Source of the DNA: Metridium senile
Taxonomy: Eukaryota > Cnidaria > Anthozoa > Actiniaria > Metridiidae
NCBI GenBank assembly: GCA_949775045.1
Contig: OX459108.1
Span: 13,105,711-13,169,710, forward strand
Length of the DNA stretch: 64,000 bases
Reading direction: 5' to 3'
The notes beneath the pieces are model-generated. The model saw only the letters and a program-made list of their open reading frames with translations. It was not told where the DNA came from and ran no database searches. The position numbers and the translations under genes were made by a program. Shown here one piece after another: positions 20,960-32,550 of the stretch. The first letter of the stretch is position 1, and the number at the start of each line of letters is the position of its first letter.

Positions 20960-22355
20960 TATTTTTTCTAACAAAGAGGCATTTATTACATTAAAAGACC
21001 ACAAGCCCAATTTTGCAAACAAGCCCACATGCAGACTTATAAACCCAACGAAATCAGAAATTGGCAAGATCAGCAAACAAATCCTTGACAGAATTAACAC
21101 AAAGATAGTAACAGCCACCAAAATCAATCAGTGGAAAAATACTTCATCGGTCATTAATTGGTTCAAACGCATCGACAACAAGAAAAAATACAGCTTCATC
21201 TGCTTTGACATCGTAGAATTTTACCCGTCTATAAGCGAACAACTCCTGAATAAAGCACTAGACTTGGCCGCTGCAGCCTACGACAACATAACACCTGACG
21301 AAAGGAACATTATCATCCATGCGAATAATTCACTTCAAACCAACAAACAACAACAATGGCAGATAAAAAACGCCAGCACCTTCGACGTAACAATGGGAAG
21401 CTTCGACGGAGCGGAGACATGTGAGCTTGTGGGAAGCCGTTTTCTGTTGTCACAACTACAACCCAAATTCGGTAACAAAATAGGGCTATACCGAGACGAT
21501 GGCCTAGCACTTACTGACAGCACTCCAAGAACAGCAGAAAATATCAAGAAAGAGATCTGCCGTATATTCAAAGACAACGGCATCGCATCACCATCGAGGC
21601 GAACAAACAAGTAGTGAATTTCTTAGATGTCACCTTTAACCTTACTGGAGGTACTTACAGCCCATACACTAAGCCCAGCAGTACCCTACAGTATATACAC
21701 CGAGACAGCAACCACCCACCTAACATCATAGAAAACATATCAGCAGGAATCAACAGACGACTTTGGTCCATATCATCGAATCAACAATCGTTTGATATCG
21801 CTGCACCTCCATACCAGAAAGCACTCGATGATAGTGGATACAGCCACAAATTAGAATTCCAATCACCTCAGACAAACAAACGGAGAAATAGACCAAGACA
21901 TGGCATCATTTGGTATAACCCCCCATTTAGCAAGACAGTCAGTAATAATACCGGCAAAAGATTACTTTCACTGGTCAACAAATGCTTTCCAATTGGACAC
22001 ACCCTCAGGACGATCATCAACAGTAATACCATCAAAACCAGCTACAGTTGTATGAACAGTGCAAAGCAAATAATAGACAACCAAAACAAGAAAAAGCTGA
22101 ATTCACACAATGCCAGCCCAAGCGAAAATGAAAAAAAAAACATGCAACTGCCGGAACAAAGAGAATTGTCCCCTGATGGGTGAATGCATACAGTCTGGTG
22201 TGATATACAAGGCCAAAGTAACACGAAAAGGCAACGACACACACGAAACCTACGTCGGGTTAACCGAAAACAACTTCAAAACACGTTACAGAAACCACCT
22301 ATACAATAGATTATACTACAATTATAGCGCCTCAGGTATATATAGATTACAGTAA
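20960..22355 (+). pseudogene. Penelope-like element remnant: RT plus GIY-YIG start, frameshifted
   Basis: The RT begins near AFITLKDHKPNF and PTCRLINPTKSEIGKISKQI. Motif A is FDIVEFYPSIS, motif B MGSFDGAETCELVG and the catalytic box YRDD (near 21491). A frameshift near 21588 moves the reading to the next frame (NFLDVTFNLTGG onward). A second lies in the A-run near 22130-22140, after which the Cys motif CNCRNKENCPLMGEC and the GIY-YIG-type segment TYVGLTENNFKTRYRNH follow. The frame then collapses before the nuclease is complete. The order RT, Cys motif, GIY-YIG matches the C-terminal-endonuclease type of Penelope-like element widespread in invertebrates. The copy is inactive. Confidence 0.8.
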
Positions 22356-22369
22356 AGGATTCATTAAAG

Positions 22370-22411
22370 TCTGTCTGAGGATCGCGAAAGCGTGAAACTC
22401 CGAGTAACAGA
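22370..22411 (+). ncRNA. Hammerhead-type ribozyme motif 3' of the Penelope-like element
   Basis: Stem I: TCTGT (22370-22374) with ACAGA (22407-22411), five perfect pairs. Core: CTGAGGA (22375-22381). Stem II: CGC/GCG capped by GAAA (22383-22392), with a U.U in place of the usual first G-C pair. Then GAAA (22394-22397). Stem III: A-U and C-G closing a TCCGA loop. The cleavage triplet is GTA, ending at 22406. Penelope-like elements are known to carry minimal hammerheads of this kind, so position and fold agree. The U.U pair may reduce or abolish activity. Confidence 0.65.
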
Positions 22412-22616
22412 AAAAGTGATGTCTTGTCGTTAATCTACCTACAATCTATAACGCTCTACATTTTTAATGTATTGAGCACTTTACCGCCTTATATTAGAAA
22501 TCTTAGCAGCGTCGCCACAATGATTGCAACTATATAACGCAGTTCTCCTCGGGTGTACAACCAAAGCATTGATAGCGTGTAATAGATTCTTTAGAATTTG
22601 ATTACAGCCTACGGTG
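22412..22616. other. No gene seen
   Basis: Unremarkable sequence between the ribozyme-like motif and the next MITE, possibly the remaining 3' part of the Penelope-like element. Confidence 0.35.
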
Positions 22617-22765
22617 ATAGAGTGAAATCATTTAACCCGTGAAATAGATATTAGACTAATACACCTTAGCAGTCTCTAATTCCATTGTTTTCCTTTGGGT
22701 CTATTTGACTATTACACCTTGACAATTTAATTTTGTTTCACGGATTAAATGTCTTCACTCTATAT
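22617..22765. mobile_element. MITE with TAGAGTGAA..CATTTAACCCGTGAAA ends
   Basis: Left end TAGAGTGAAATCATTTAACC and GTGAAATAGA; right end TTTCACGGATTAAATG and CTTCACTCTA. TA lies at both borders, consistent with a TA target duplication. The same family forms the outer element at 59147-59477, and single ends occur near 20916 and 29812. Confidence 0.85.
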
Positions 22766-22924
22766 TATAAATGCTAGTATTAACACTATAATTGTAACAC
22801 TTAAAGTTCCATATCATAGGCTGTAGTCATTTGAAAGACCACACGCTATCGAGGCTGATGCTGAACCACTATAGAATCATCATTGGCGCAATCTGAGCTT
22901 TTCTTTCTCACGCCGCAAATTAAA

Positions 22925-23515
22925 CGCAAACGATCCTTTGCGATTTTTGTTTTTCGTTCGATCCTATGCGATTTTTGTGTTTCGAACGATCCTTTGAGAT
23001 TTCTGTGTTTCGTACGATCCTATGCGACTTTTGTGTTTCGAACGATCCTATGCGATTTTTGTGTTTCGTACGATCTTATGCGATTTTTGTGTTTCGTACG
23101 ATCCTATGCGATTTTTGTGTTTTGTACGATCCCATGCGACTTTTGTGTTTCGTACGATCTTATGCGATTTTTGTGTTTCGTACGATCCTATGCGATTTTT
23201 GTGTTTTGTACGATCCTATGCGACTTTTGTGTTTCGTACGATCCTATGCGACATTTGTGTTTCGTACGATCCTATGCGATTTTTGTGTTTCGTACGATCC
23301 TATGCGATTTTTGTGTTTCATACGATCCTATGCGACTTTTGTGTTTCGTACGATCTTATGCGATTTTTGTGTTTTGTACGATCTTGTGCGATTTTTGTGT
23401 TTCGTACGAACCTATGCGAGCCTTGCGTTTCTTAGGATAATTCTATGCGATTTTTTTGTTTTGTACGGTCTTATGCGATTTTTGTGTTTTGTACGATCCC
23501 GTGCGAGCCTTGCGT
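22925..23515. repeat. 28-bp minisatellite, about 20 copies, open in three frames
   Basis: The unit is CGATCCTATGCGATTTTTGT plus GTTTCGTA, with a few substitutions per copy. Because 28 is not a multiple of three and the unit lacks stops, all three forward frames stay open and give the same 28-residue peptide cycle. No start context or splice signals support translation. Confidence 0.95.
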
Positions 23516-23897
23516 GTAGCGAATTCATCAATTTACTCGGTTATATATTTTAGGAGCCACTACTCAGTCATTTCTGTAACCACTACTCGTAAGTTGTTGT
23601 AGTGAGTAACTGTGAATGCATTGATTTACTCAGTCATTTCTGTAACCACTACAGTTCAATAATGTATTACCAAATGATGTTATCAGAAATCGTGACGTCA
23701 TACCCATGTATGAGGTCCGCTAACAATCGGTCGTGAACTTAATCCTGACAGTTTTTGTGCACATAATATCTAAAGCATAATGTCCCTCATTTGTAAAACA
23801 ATAGTATGGTTAGGATTATGGCCGGTGGATGTCTAGTTATGGTGAAATTGTGGCTTTTCTATTTACTTCAATTTGGACTTGTTTGCACTTTTTGCAC
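23516..23897. other. No gene; short direct repeat
   Basis: TTTACTCGGTTATATATTTTAG with CAGTCATTTCTGTAACCACTAC, and a second copy of the latter phrase near 23632, form a small direct duplication. Nothing else recognised. Confidence 0.45.
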
Positions 23898-23991
23898 GGA
23901 CTTTTTGAAACACAAACTTGTGCAAACTAAGTCCATATTGAACTCGAAATCATATTATTTCCTATATGAATAATATATTATTATAATAATA

Positions 23992-24065
<74 letters not shown>

Positions 24066-24528
24066 TATTATTATATTATTATATTGTTATATTATTATAT
24101 TATTATTATTATTATATTATTATTATTATTAATAATAATAATAATAGAATAATAATAGAATAATAATAGAATAAGCTATTATATATTAACATATCATTAT
24201 ATTATTATACTAGAGTGCATTCAGTAAAAGCGTGAAACACTAATTACTAAATTGTGCAAAATAGTGCTAGTTGAACAATAGAAAACAATAGAATTAGCAT
24301 AAAATAGTACAAAATAGTATTACTAGTGTTTCACGCTTTTACTATATTATTATATTATGAAGTTATTTTAGTATTATATTATATTATTATATATTTCTTA
24401 TATGATTTCCAAAGCATTTTTACTTTTTCAAAAATGGGTGAATAAAATATATTTAGTATATAGGTAATACTATGATTTCGAGTTCAATTTGGAATTCATT
24501 TACGCGAGTTTGTTTTTCCAAGAGTCCA
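23898..24528. mobile_element. Composite: outer inverted repeat, (TTA)n core, nested MITE
   Basis: The outer arms, GGACTTTTTGAAACACAAAC ... TTGAACTCGAAATCATA and the inverse TATGATTTCGAGTTCAA ... GAGTCC, enclose an ATT/TTA-rich core (23985-24180) and an inner element (24223-24343). A third partial arm, AAATTGAACGAGAAATCATA, follows at about 24598. Confidence 0.7.
24223..24343. mobile_element. Inner MITE with AGTAAAAGCGTGAAACACTA ends
   Basis: AGTAAAAGCGTGAAACACTA at the left is the exact inverse of TAGTGTTTCACGCTTTTACT at the right, 20 bp each, with a 1-bp centre offset. It lies inside the TTA-rich core of a larger inverted repeat. Confidence 0.85.
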
Positions 24529-24847
24529 TAATTGCATGAGGCCGTAGGGCAAGTGAAATTTGGGCCTTTTGAAATACAAACGAGTGGAGATTCATCCAAA
24601 TTGAACGAGAAATCATATTATTATATTATAATACTCACCCAAAACGTTTGTACAAATTATAGAATTGCAGCTTAAGGTGTTTTCTAAATAACTATCAGAC
24701 ATTAGTGACTAAAATGATATTAGAAAATAAGCCAATCAAAGGCGGAAGTTGTGTCTGTAATTTGCACTCTGTTACACTTGAACTGCACTGCTGTAGGCCA
24801 ATCAATTTCGAGTAATTTTGTCACTAAATTGTTTAATATAGCTTTGT

Positions 24848-24941
24848 AATAGAGCGAAAACACTAGAACCATGAAACAAAATCAAATTGTTAGTGTGTAA
24901 TAGTTCTTATTTAGCGACTATTAAAGTGTTTTCGCTCTATC
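24848..24941. mobile_element. Short MITE with TAGAGCGAAAACACT ends
   Basis: Left TAGAGCGAAAACACTAGAAC, right AGTGTTTTCGCTCTA, only about 93 bp, TA at both borders. It is an internally deleted relative of the element at 29409-29638. Confidence 0.85.
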
Positions 24942-25136
24942 ATTTTTGTTAGCTATTTTTAAATAAATTTGTCTGTAGGGCCTTATCAGCAGTTTGCTGT
25001 TAACTTGTTATTAATTTTTCTTTCTTTCATATTTATATTCACTTCAAACAGTAGCTTCGTGCAGTCCTAGACTGCCTATTTTTTTATGTATACAGGAGCC
25101 TGATGTATATCATTATTGGATAAAAAACGTCGAATA

Positions 25137-25440
25137 AAATAATTTGTCTATCTTTGGCCAATGCTACATATAACATATGTTTTCTTTTGGTATTTTCAGA
25201 ATTTCAACTGAATCCTGTTTTTTTTATTGTCTGTTTTAAAAGTCAATAAAGACATAAAGCAATCGAGGTCAGTATAAAGAAACATTAATTTGTCTATCTT
25301 TGGCCAATGCCATGCACATATAACATATGTTTTCTTTTGTTATTTTCAGAATTTCAACTGAATCCTGTTTTTTTTTGTCTGTTTTAAAAGTCAGAAAAGA
25401 CATAAAGCAATTGAGGTCAGTAAGAAACATTAGCCCTTGA
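25137..25440. repeat. Tandem duplication, two copies of about 150 bp
   Basis: Both copies contain ATTTGTCTATCTTTGGCCAA, CATATGTTTTCTTTTG, TATTTTCAGAATTTCAACTG and GACATAAAGCAAT. They are more than 90% alike by eye. No coding evidence. Confidence 0.8.
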
Positions 25441-25598
25441 CTGGAATAACCTACTATTAAAAGCTCTGTATCCGTCTGACTGTCATGCTACAAATTAACA
25501 TATATATATCTTTTCGCCTCTGCAAAAGATTGACTAAACACTTGGACTTTCCACTAAAAGAACTCAGTTAAACTTTATAAATTTTAATGCATGTAATT

Positions 25599-27869
25599 AC
25601 TGGAAGCAATGAGGTGATAGCGTCACAAGAACGATTTTCCCGACAACTGTGATTTGAAATGTGTACTTTTTTTCTAATAAAATGATAGATACTGATGCGA
25701 AATTCATTCTAAACATGAAATACATGTGAAATAATTCTCAAATTAACACATCGCATGATCTCTCTGTAATAACAAAAATATTTTTTGCACCAAGCTATAA
25801 ATATGCAAATGAGTATTCTATAATTATACAATTAGCTAGCCTCACTTTTATTGTAGAAATATGTCAAACAAGTAAACGACAAATACATCCTGAAGTATTA
25901 TAGAAATCAAGGCTTTGTAACTAGAGTAAATGCACGAAATACGAAATGTTGACAAAAATTGAATGTGTCGAATCTTTTAAAAAAAAAATTAAATTTTACA
26001 CTGTTCCTGATCATCAATGTCGATCAGCATCAAATTTGCACTAAGTTGTCGAAGATAAAGTAATGTTCATGTTCCATCGAAATTTGACAACTGATAAGCC
26101 AGCTGTTTTAACACATTATTTTCAACAAATTTTACTGATATCAGAAATTAACGCTAAATGGTTACACATAGTCGTGGGAAATAAAATCATCAAAAACAAA
26201 TCTGTAAGACTCTCCTTTACTGATTTATCTCCACAAACGTATAGCTATTTGCCTATATACTGAATATCAATCGCATTTTTTTGGTAAAAGAACGCCAAGT
26301 AGGTGCAATATTGCAATAACCGCTAAAGTCAGCTAATAAATGTGACGCGTTACACACAAGTGTACACTCCCCTTCATTTCTATGTATTCAAATTCATCCG
26401 TATAAACTTATACTGAGTACTATATTCTTTTACATAGAGTAAAAACCATCCTCCCTTTTCACTATTAGTAGAAAAAAATCCTATTCTAGCAGCACTTAGC
26501 TTCCTATAATAAATATTTATTTTGAACACACGGCTAATAGTCCAGTCATTATACGGATTGACCCATCTCTAATTGCAACAGAAGGTTTTTCTTCACAATC
26601 TGACCTGAAATAGCATCTTGAACAACATATTAAAAATCATATTGAATCTATGCAGGGGAACATCCTAAAAATCGCCTTTCTTTTCGTGGAAGGTTTTGTA
26701 CCGACATGAAAACGAGGCTCCAAACCGGAAGTTGCTATATTTTGCCTGCTAATAGCTAATACTATACAAAACTTAAAACAAAACACTTCATCTTTGGAGT
26801 TCGTTTATTCTTTAGTTTTAAGTGTCAATTCAATATAATACTTAAAATTCTTCGTCTATAAACCTGTCGTCCGTCTTGAAATGTTGTTTTTCACATGAAA
26901 AGTTTTTTTCTGGTTTTCTTTTTCTATTCGTTTGTGAACATCACCAAGATAGCAACGTTTGAAGGTTAGTAATCGGGGTAACGTTTATCGTAATATCAAT
27001 AAGATAAAAATATTAGAATGGAATATATACAAAACAATATATTTTTCGATGTTTTTCTGTAACAGAAATAGAATGGAGGATTGAAACACGCGACCATGTC
27101 CTGCAAAGGGCCTATTATTGAACTATAAGGTCATATTGGCCTGATTAATATTGTAATATTATTTGGGCCAATTTTATGCGAACAGTTTATCTCTGGAATA
27201 CAATCCATTTGCAATCTAATGAATAGCCTCAATAGCTTATATTTATGAAGAACAAAGAAAATATGGAAGGAGGGAGAAATGGTCGAAAAATCAGCGAGTA
27301 GGGAGAAAAATGGTATAAAATTTGGGAGGAAGGATATTTTAATCCCTGTTCCTCTCCCCTCCACACATGCATGAAATATGAATTACTTAATTCTAGTACT
27401 CCGATGTGATTGATATGATTAGGAAACAATTTTCGATCCTCAACAAATTTTAATTTCAATATTAATATTCATTTTAATTTTTAGCTTAAAAGCTATGAAA
27501 TAGGTATCTTAAGTATGATTTTTTTATTTGTGATGATTGTTAGAATACCAAAGTTTTCATTAGACTAAAAGAATCATCTACTTTTAGTAGGGTTGAACAC
27601 TTTATTTTATACATTTTACTGAGCAAAAACCGATAGCCTCGTTTAGTCATGTACAGCTAAGAGCGTCTACAGATAGCTTTTACAAATGCTATTTTTGGCT
27701 ACTTCCCCAACTATGATTTCATATGATGTTTGATATGTTGTAGAGGAAGGTTTTCGGGTGGGAAAAACGTTAAAAAACCTTCTGTTGCAATAAGTGGTGG
27801 GTTGACCCATTTTTTCCGATAAAATGACTGGACTATAAATTTGATGTGGGTATCACCTCATTGCTTCCA
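25599..27869. mobile_element. Possible outer inverted-repeat element, about 2.3 kb
   Basis: ACTGGAAGCAATGAGGTGATA at 25599-25619 is the exact inverse of the sequence at 27849-27869. Between them lies a second, nested inverted-repeat element (26538-27835). No transposase is readable. The short arms could also be the ends of a larger decayed transposon. Confidence 0.5.
26538..27835. mobile_element. Inner inverted-repeat element, about 1.3 kb
   Basis: The left arm TAGTCCAGTCATTATACGGA ... TTGCAACAGAAGGTTTTT is matched by the inverse at 27770-27835 with a few differences (GGGTTGACCCATTTTTTCCG at the right). There is no intact open frame. A signal-peptide-like mini-exon at 26895 lies inside it, which argues against that being a host exon. 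Confidence 0.6.
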
Positions 27870-27939
27870 GTCAATTCTTACACAAAGTAATTTAGCTATA
27901 CTAAAATGTTAATGTACATAGACGTCATTTTTCTAATTA

Positions 27940-28058
27940 TTATTTCTTACTTTAAGTGATTTCTATATCATATATTATATTATGTAACTTTTAAGCGTAA
28001 TTCAGCCTTCGTGCTGCAATGTTTTTTGAATAAAACTATCTATCTATCTATCTATCGA
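27940..28058 (+). mobile_element. LINE 3' end with (CTAT)n tail
   Basis: TTATATTATGTAACTTTTAA, then AATTCAGCCTTCGTGCTGCA and AATAAAACTATCTATCTATC. The tail and final hairpin resemble those of the LINE at 18694-20082. It is an extreme 5' truncation. Confidence 0.65.
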
Positions 28059-28615
28059 AATCCGAATCGTGCGAAATAATTTTGAAAGCTTCTTTTCATA
28101 ACATAATTGCAAAAACAACATTGATTTCTTCTAATCACATCTAAAACTATTGTTATTTTTTAAATCATGCAACCACTAGTCACTGGGTCCTTCAGAGATC
28201 ATTGAAATGAATAGATTCAATAAGACAGAATAAGCGCTATATAAGCTATATATTATTAGATTGCATTGTGTGTATTTGGAGGGGGGGGGGGGGTTAGGGG
28301 TTATTTTAATCGTTAAAATAACCCATAATGTTGTTCATCTATCATTTGCAGTCGTATCATAGCATGTAGAATTGATCGGTGATCACTTGAGTATAGATAG
28401 CACTTTTGGAGTACTCAAAAGGGAGGGTAGTCTATGATATGATACTTATCAATCCATTTAAAGTGATATATAGAGTCCTATAGATCACTTGTCTCAAGAA
28501 GCTGCCAAGCAATTGGGGCCCTGCCCTGTGTCTCTATCCCTGCCATTGTGGCAAAATGATTAAAATAAAATAAAAATAGATATATAAAGTTAAGTTAACG
28601 GCATTTTTCACAGTG
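28059..28615. other. No gene; 16-bp poly-G run
   Basis: A G-run near 28277-28292 (GGAGG then 14 or so G) is the only notable point. It could form a quadruplex on its strand. Confidence 0.4.
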
Positions 28616-28686
28616 TAAACAATTTCATACTATTGCCCATCGTTTATATCAAACACCGTCGCAGCCTATACTAGTCTACTCGCTTT
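28616..28686 (+). mobile_element. Fragment of the CGAAACGTC-type repeat
   Basis: CATCGTTTATATCAAACACC, then GCAGCCTATACTAGTCTACT. Only the 3' half is present, with several substitutions. Confidence 0.7.
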
Positions 28687-28687
28687 A

Positions 28688-28880
28688 CTATTTGACAAAA
28701 GGCGCATTCGGTAGAGGCTAAGCCTCGATTTGTAAAAATATTCACAAATTCCAAGCCAACACGGGAAAATACTACCGCTATACAATAGAAAATTTATTCC
28801 GAATCGAGATTATCCTAGCTGTGCAAATGCGCCTTTTGTCAAATTATACATCGTTGCTAGGTAACATGAAACTGGAGTAC
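28688..28880. mobile_element. MITE related to 1018-1351
   Basis: The arms TTTGACAAAAGGCGCATT and AATGCGCCTTTTGTCAAA are exact inverses. The right flank continues TAGGTAACATGAAACTGGAG, as in the element at 1018-1351, so this is a copy whose left outer end is missing. Confidence 0.75.
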
Positions 28881-29222
28881 AGCGTGAAAATAATGATGAT
28901 GTCACGGATGTCACGTGACATGTTTATAGAAACTATATTTGCATTCCAAACCGCCAACCTTCTTGAAAACGACTGTATATAATTATTACATACATATATC
29001 AACAATCTTTCTGTCTGAGTAATACAGTTTCGCTTCTGGCAGTGGAAAATAATTCCATGTTAAGATACGGTCAACTTTCGCGGGGTGCTCTCAGTTAAAA
29101 TTGCTTAGCGCGCCATTTTACATGAAATATAGATAAAGTATATGTCATTTTAAAGCTTATATAACAGAGAATAAGACTGTGTATGATTTTTTCTTGAAAA
29201 ATATTAAAAAATTATCGTGAAT
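28881..29222. other. No gene seen
   Basis: No coding or repeat signal beyond short AT-rich words. Confidence 0.35.
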
Positions 29223-29408
29223 ATCTCAGCCCCTAAACATTGGAACACATTGCCCCAACACATAAGAAACACAAATAACATCTCATTATTTTTAAAATCC
29301 AAACTCAAAACTTTTCTTTTTCAATAATTCTATTTTGATTGTTTTTTTTTTTTTTGTAAAGGCATTGAGCTTTGATAATGCTCCTAAAACATTGTATTAG
29401 TATTATTA
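29223..29408 (+). pseudogene. LINE reverse-transcriptase C-terminal fragment and tail
   Basis: 29223-29327 reads ISAPKHWNTLPQHIRNTNNI and ends LKSKLKTFLFQ before a stop. This is the typical last segment of CR1/L2-like RT proteins (APxxWNxLP...FKxxLKTxLF). The T-run at 29341 and a 3' end TAAAGGCATTGAGCTTTGAT follow. The same class is at 57229. Confidence 0.75.
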
Positions 29409-29638
29409 TAGAGCGAAAACACTAGAACCTTGAAACAAAATCAAATTGTAAGTGTGTAATAGTTCTTATTTAGCGACTATTAGTTACTATAAAAGACAAG
29501 TAAATTTGTAATGAGGTATTGTTTCCTTTTGTATTTGATGTTTCTGGTTGAGTGATACTGACTAAATAATCACTAAATAAAAACTATTAGTTAGTAACTA
29601 TTTTGTTTTTATTTCATGGTTCTAGTGTTTTCGCTCTA
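29409..29638. mobile_element. MITE with TAGAGCGAAAACACTAGAAC ends
   Basis: Left TAGAGCGAAAACACTAGAAC with TAGTTACTAT inside; right AGTAACTATT and GGTTCTAGTGTTTTCGCTCTA. TA borders suggest a Tc1/mariner-like mobiliser. It sits directly after the tail of the LINE fragment. Confidence 0.85.
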
Positions 29639-30089
29639 TTAAAGAAGATTTTTTTATTACTGGGAGGTTTTTATGGATATAGTATAATGATCTCTATGTA
29701 TTTCATACTTTTTTCATAATAGGTATTTATTGATATTATAATTCCGTGTATTTCATAGCCAAAACTTTACAATCAAAATAGCAAAACGCAGCAAAACAAA
29801 GATCAATTTAAAGTGAAGTCATTTATCATTCGTGTGTTTTGTGGCAGTTATAATAAAAACACTTGATATTTATATCGTTTACGATTTGTCTAAATTAGCC
29901 TATACGGTTGGTCTGCCTATCTATAAGTAAGCATAAGTAGGTGAATAAATAAGTAAGTCAGTAAGTAAGTAAGTATGTAAAGATCAGATAGAAAGCAAAT
30001 AACTACGGTTTCTCGAATCAGACTGATGTAATTGCCCATGACACCTTTCTATCAGTTTGGATAGCTTCAGTATCACCTTTTTGAAATTT
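29639..30089. other. No gene; short AAGT run
   Basis: An orphan MITE end, AGTGAAGTCATTTATC, lies near 29812. A short AAGT microsatellite is at 29938-29978. Confidence 0.4.
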
Positions 30090-30228
30090 GATACGAATAC
30101 GATACCGACACAAAATACCACAGGTTTTGTCTTTACTCTTTCACTAATTTACCTATTCTCACAAAATACCACAGGTTTTGTCTTAACTCTTAAACTAATT
30201 TACCTACAATCAATGCTAAACGTGAGTA
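30090..30228. repeat. Two direct copies of a CACAAAATACCACAGG repeat
   Basis: ACAAAATACCACAGGTTTTG followed by TCTTTACTCTTTCACTAATT occurs twice about 57 bp apart. The same word set, in a longer 95-bp unit, forms the array at 54815-55085 and the copy at 55700. Confidence 0.75.
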
Positions 30229-31984
30229 AATCAAAACTTTACTAGAAATTTGTGCATGAAACGACAAAGAGAACATACCTTTATAATAAATCCTCCACTC
30301 CACCCGGCATTGACTTTCCTTTTTATCTTACTAAAAATAAATTAGACAAACGTATGCTTCAAGTTAAAACAATGATTGTACTCGAAAACCCCATTTAGAT
30401 AGCCAATGAAAGAACAAAAATGCCGCCACATGAACCAACCACACGAATGCCACTTCAGTTTTATCGATTGACTCTGAAGTGGCTTGAATCGCGAAATTTC
30501 TAGATCACGGACGAGATTTATACACGAGAAAAATACACGAACTCAATACAAGTCATGATTTGTATAAGTGGTTTAATCCTTCGTCGTTAGAACTTATATA
30601 CACCGTATAAAAGAGACGTTTTAAAAATGTTAAACCTTCGTTGGAGTAAAAATGGTAACTTGTAGATTAATTTTTTTTTGCCTTGTATAGGACAAGAAAT
30701 TTACTGGAATTTTTTCAAATAAGTTATTTTATATTTAAGAATTAAGGATTCAGATTTTCTGTTTTTAATTCTACTCTCCGTTTTGTTGAGGGAATGTCAC
30801 GTGGTTTGAGGTAAAGAGATCAAATTACTTTATTTTTTGTAATTGTACACTTTAGTAGATTGGATGTATTTTTAGAAAAAAATAATGTCTAAGGTTCTTT
30901 CTATTTAAGTTAATCCATCCGGCTGGAAATACGCTTTTCTGACAAAACGAGAGAAATTGAAGTCGAACCTTTTAATATAAAGTGTCTAACGGAAATTCGA
31001 GCCGTCGATAAAAAAATATAGCGGTCAACTTCATGTAAACAAAATGCCGGACTAGAAAGAGCGGGAAAATAAGTGGTACGCGCGTCAAACCGGAAAAACC
31101 GAAAAAGCGGGAAAAGTGGATTGCCTGAATCGCAACTTCGAGATTTCCGGAATTTTCGTATAGGTGGACGTACAGTGACGTATTTTGTTATGGTTTAGCT
31201 AATCAACCATTCTTATTAGAACAAAGAAAATTAAAAAATCTATTGTGAAAATGGTTAGCAAATTAGCATCACAATACCAACACTTGTAAACACTACGCTC
31301 CTATATAAGTGGACGTACAGTGACGTATTTTGTTATGGTTTTGCCGACCAACCATTGTTATAAATTTATGGTTTCTCGATGTAAAAGGATAGCACCCTGA
31401 TTTTTGTTTCAGCTAATAAGATATCTATATGATCTTGTATTAGTCTCAATTATGTGTACTTGTAGTAGATTGGAGCGAGATAATCGTTTCAATCAATACA
31501 AAAATATCTCCCACTTAGCAACGAAGCGATAACTTCAAACAGTGATTTTGTGTTTAATTGATAGATAGTAACAGTTCTTGTGTGCTGTTTGTAGTCTTTG
31601 TTAAACATCTATATATGTACAAAGGTTATTTATACGCCCCAATTCAAATAACTATTACGACAAAGAAAAAAATCAATGAAGATAAAATACGACAATATCT
31701 AAAGTATAACAATTTTTTGACATGTATATTTTCAGTTTTCCCAAGAGCAAAGCCTATCAAGGGAGCTCAATAGTTATTTACATACAATATAAATTTGTGA
31801 AGCAAAGGAAATTTCGATGATATGTAAATGAGAATGATGCTTATACATTTTGTAATTATAATTATAAACTTCCCCTACAATTATAATAATAATAAGGAGA
31901 ATCATGCTCGTTTAAAATTGACTGAATCCGTGAAATAGTTAATCAAAATGAAGAAAGAAAGCTGAAGAATGGCTATTATAAAAT
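30229..31984. repeat. No gene; a direct repeat and short duplications
   Basis: GTGGACGTACAGTGACGTAT, then TTTGTTATGGTTT, occurs at 31162 and again at 31310. GACTCTGAAGTGGC and nearby words form a weak inverted repeat at 30450-30490. A 71-residue open frame at 31558 has no recognisable domain. Confidence 0.45.
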
Positions 31985-32154
31985 ATTTAAGTTAGTCCGT
32001 GCGCTCTGATTGGTCGAGAGCCGTGTTTGCATTTCCCTGTGCAAACACGGATGTGAGCGACACCGGCGGTAAATTTGATAAGAAAATGTTTCATAATAAA
32101 ATAACATCTTCTTAATAAATCTATTACTAAATTACCTGTAGCTGCTTTTGTGTT

Positions 32155-32550
32155 CAGCCAAACCTACTGAAGCGTTCCTATCGAGGTTGGAAGGCTCGAT
32201 TTATTCTTCAAAACTTTGAATTTAAAGTTTAAATTTGTTTTTAAAACGAAACCGATATTATAAGACTTCAACCGTCAACCGTTAATAAGTCCCGAAATCA
32301 CGATCTGTGGTCAATAACTGATAATGCTATTGTAATAAAATACCTTAGGAAGCATTTATAACAATATTGGCTGTAAGCAGAATGAGTTTAGCAAGTTTCT
32401 GTTGTCCAAAAAAAGATTGAAAGTAAGTTTTGATTAGAAGCGGTTTTTGAAAAGAATCGATTCATTTATGCAAATTTCAAATAAATAAATAAAATGATAA
32501 ACAAATTGAATGTTCTAACCTCGATAGGAACGCTTCAGTGGGTTTGGCTG
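32155..32550. mobile_element. Inverted-repeat element, about 396 bp
   Basis: AGCCAAACCTACTGAAGCG and TTCCTATCGAGGTT at the left are inverted as AACCTCGATAGGAA and CGCTTCAGTGGGTTTGGCT at the right. The interior is AT-rich. It lies just downstream of the Mutator-like fragment. Confidence 0.8.

Noticed and set aside
22883..23553. Cys/Phe-rich proteins of 137-195 codons
   Set aside because: Same 28-bp tandem unit read in three frames.
26895..26964. Alternative leader exon (MKSFFLVFFFYSFVNITKIA...), GTTAGT donor, right phase for exon 2
   Set aside because: It lies inside an inverted-repeat element, 18 kb from exon 2, with a weaker polar region. The candidate at 40911 is nearer and cleaner. Kept only as a rival hypothesis.
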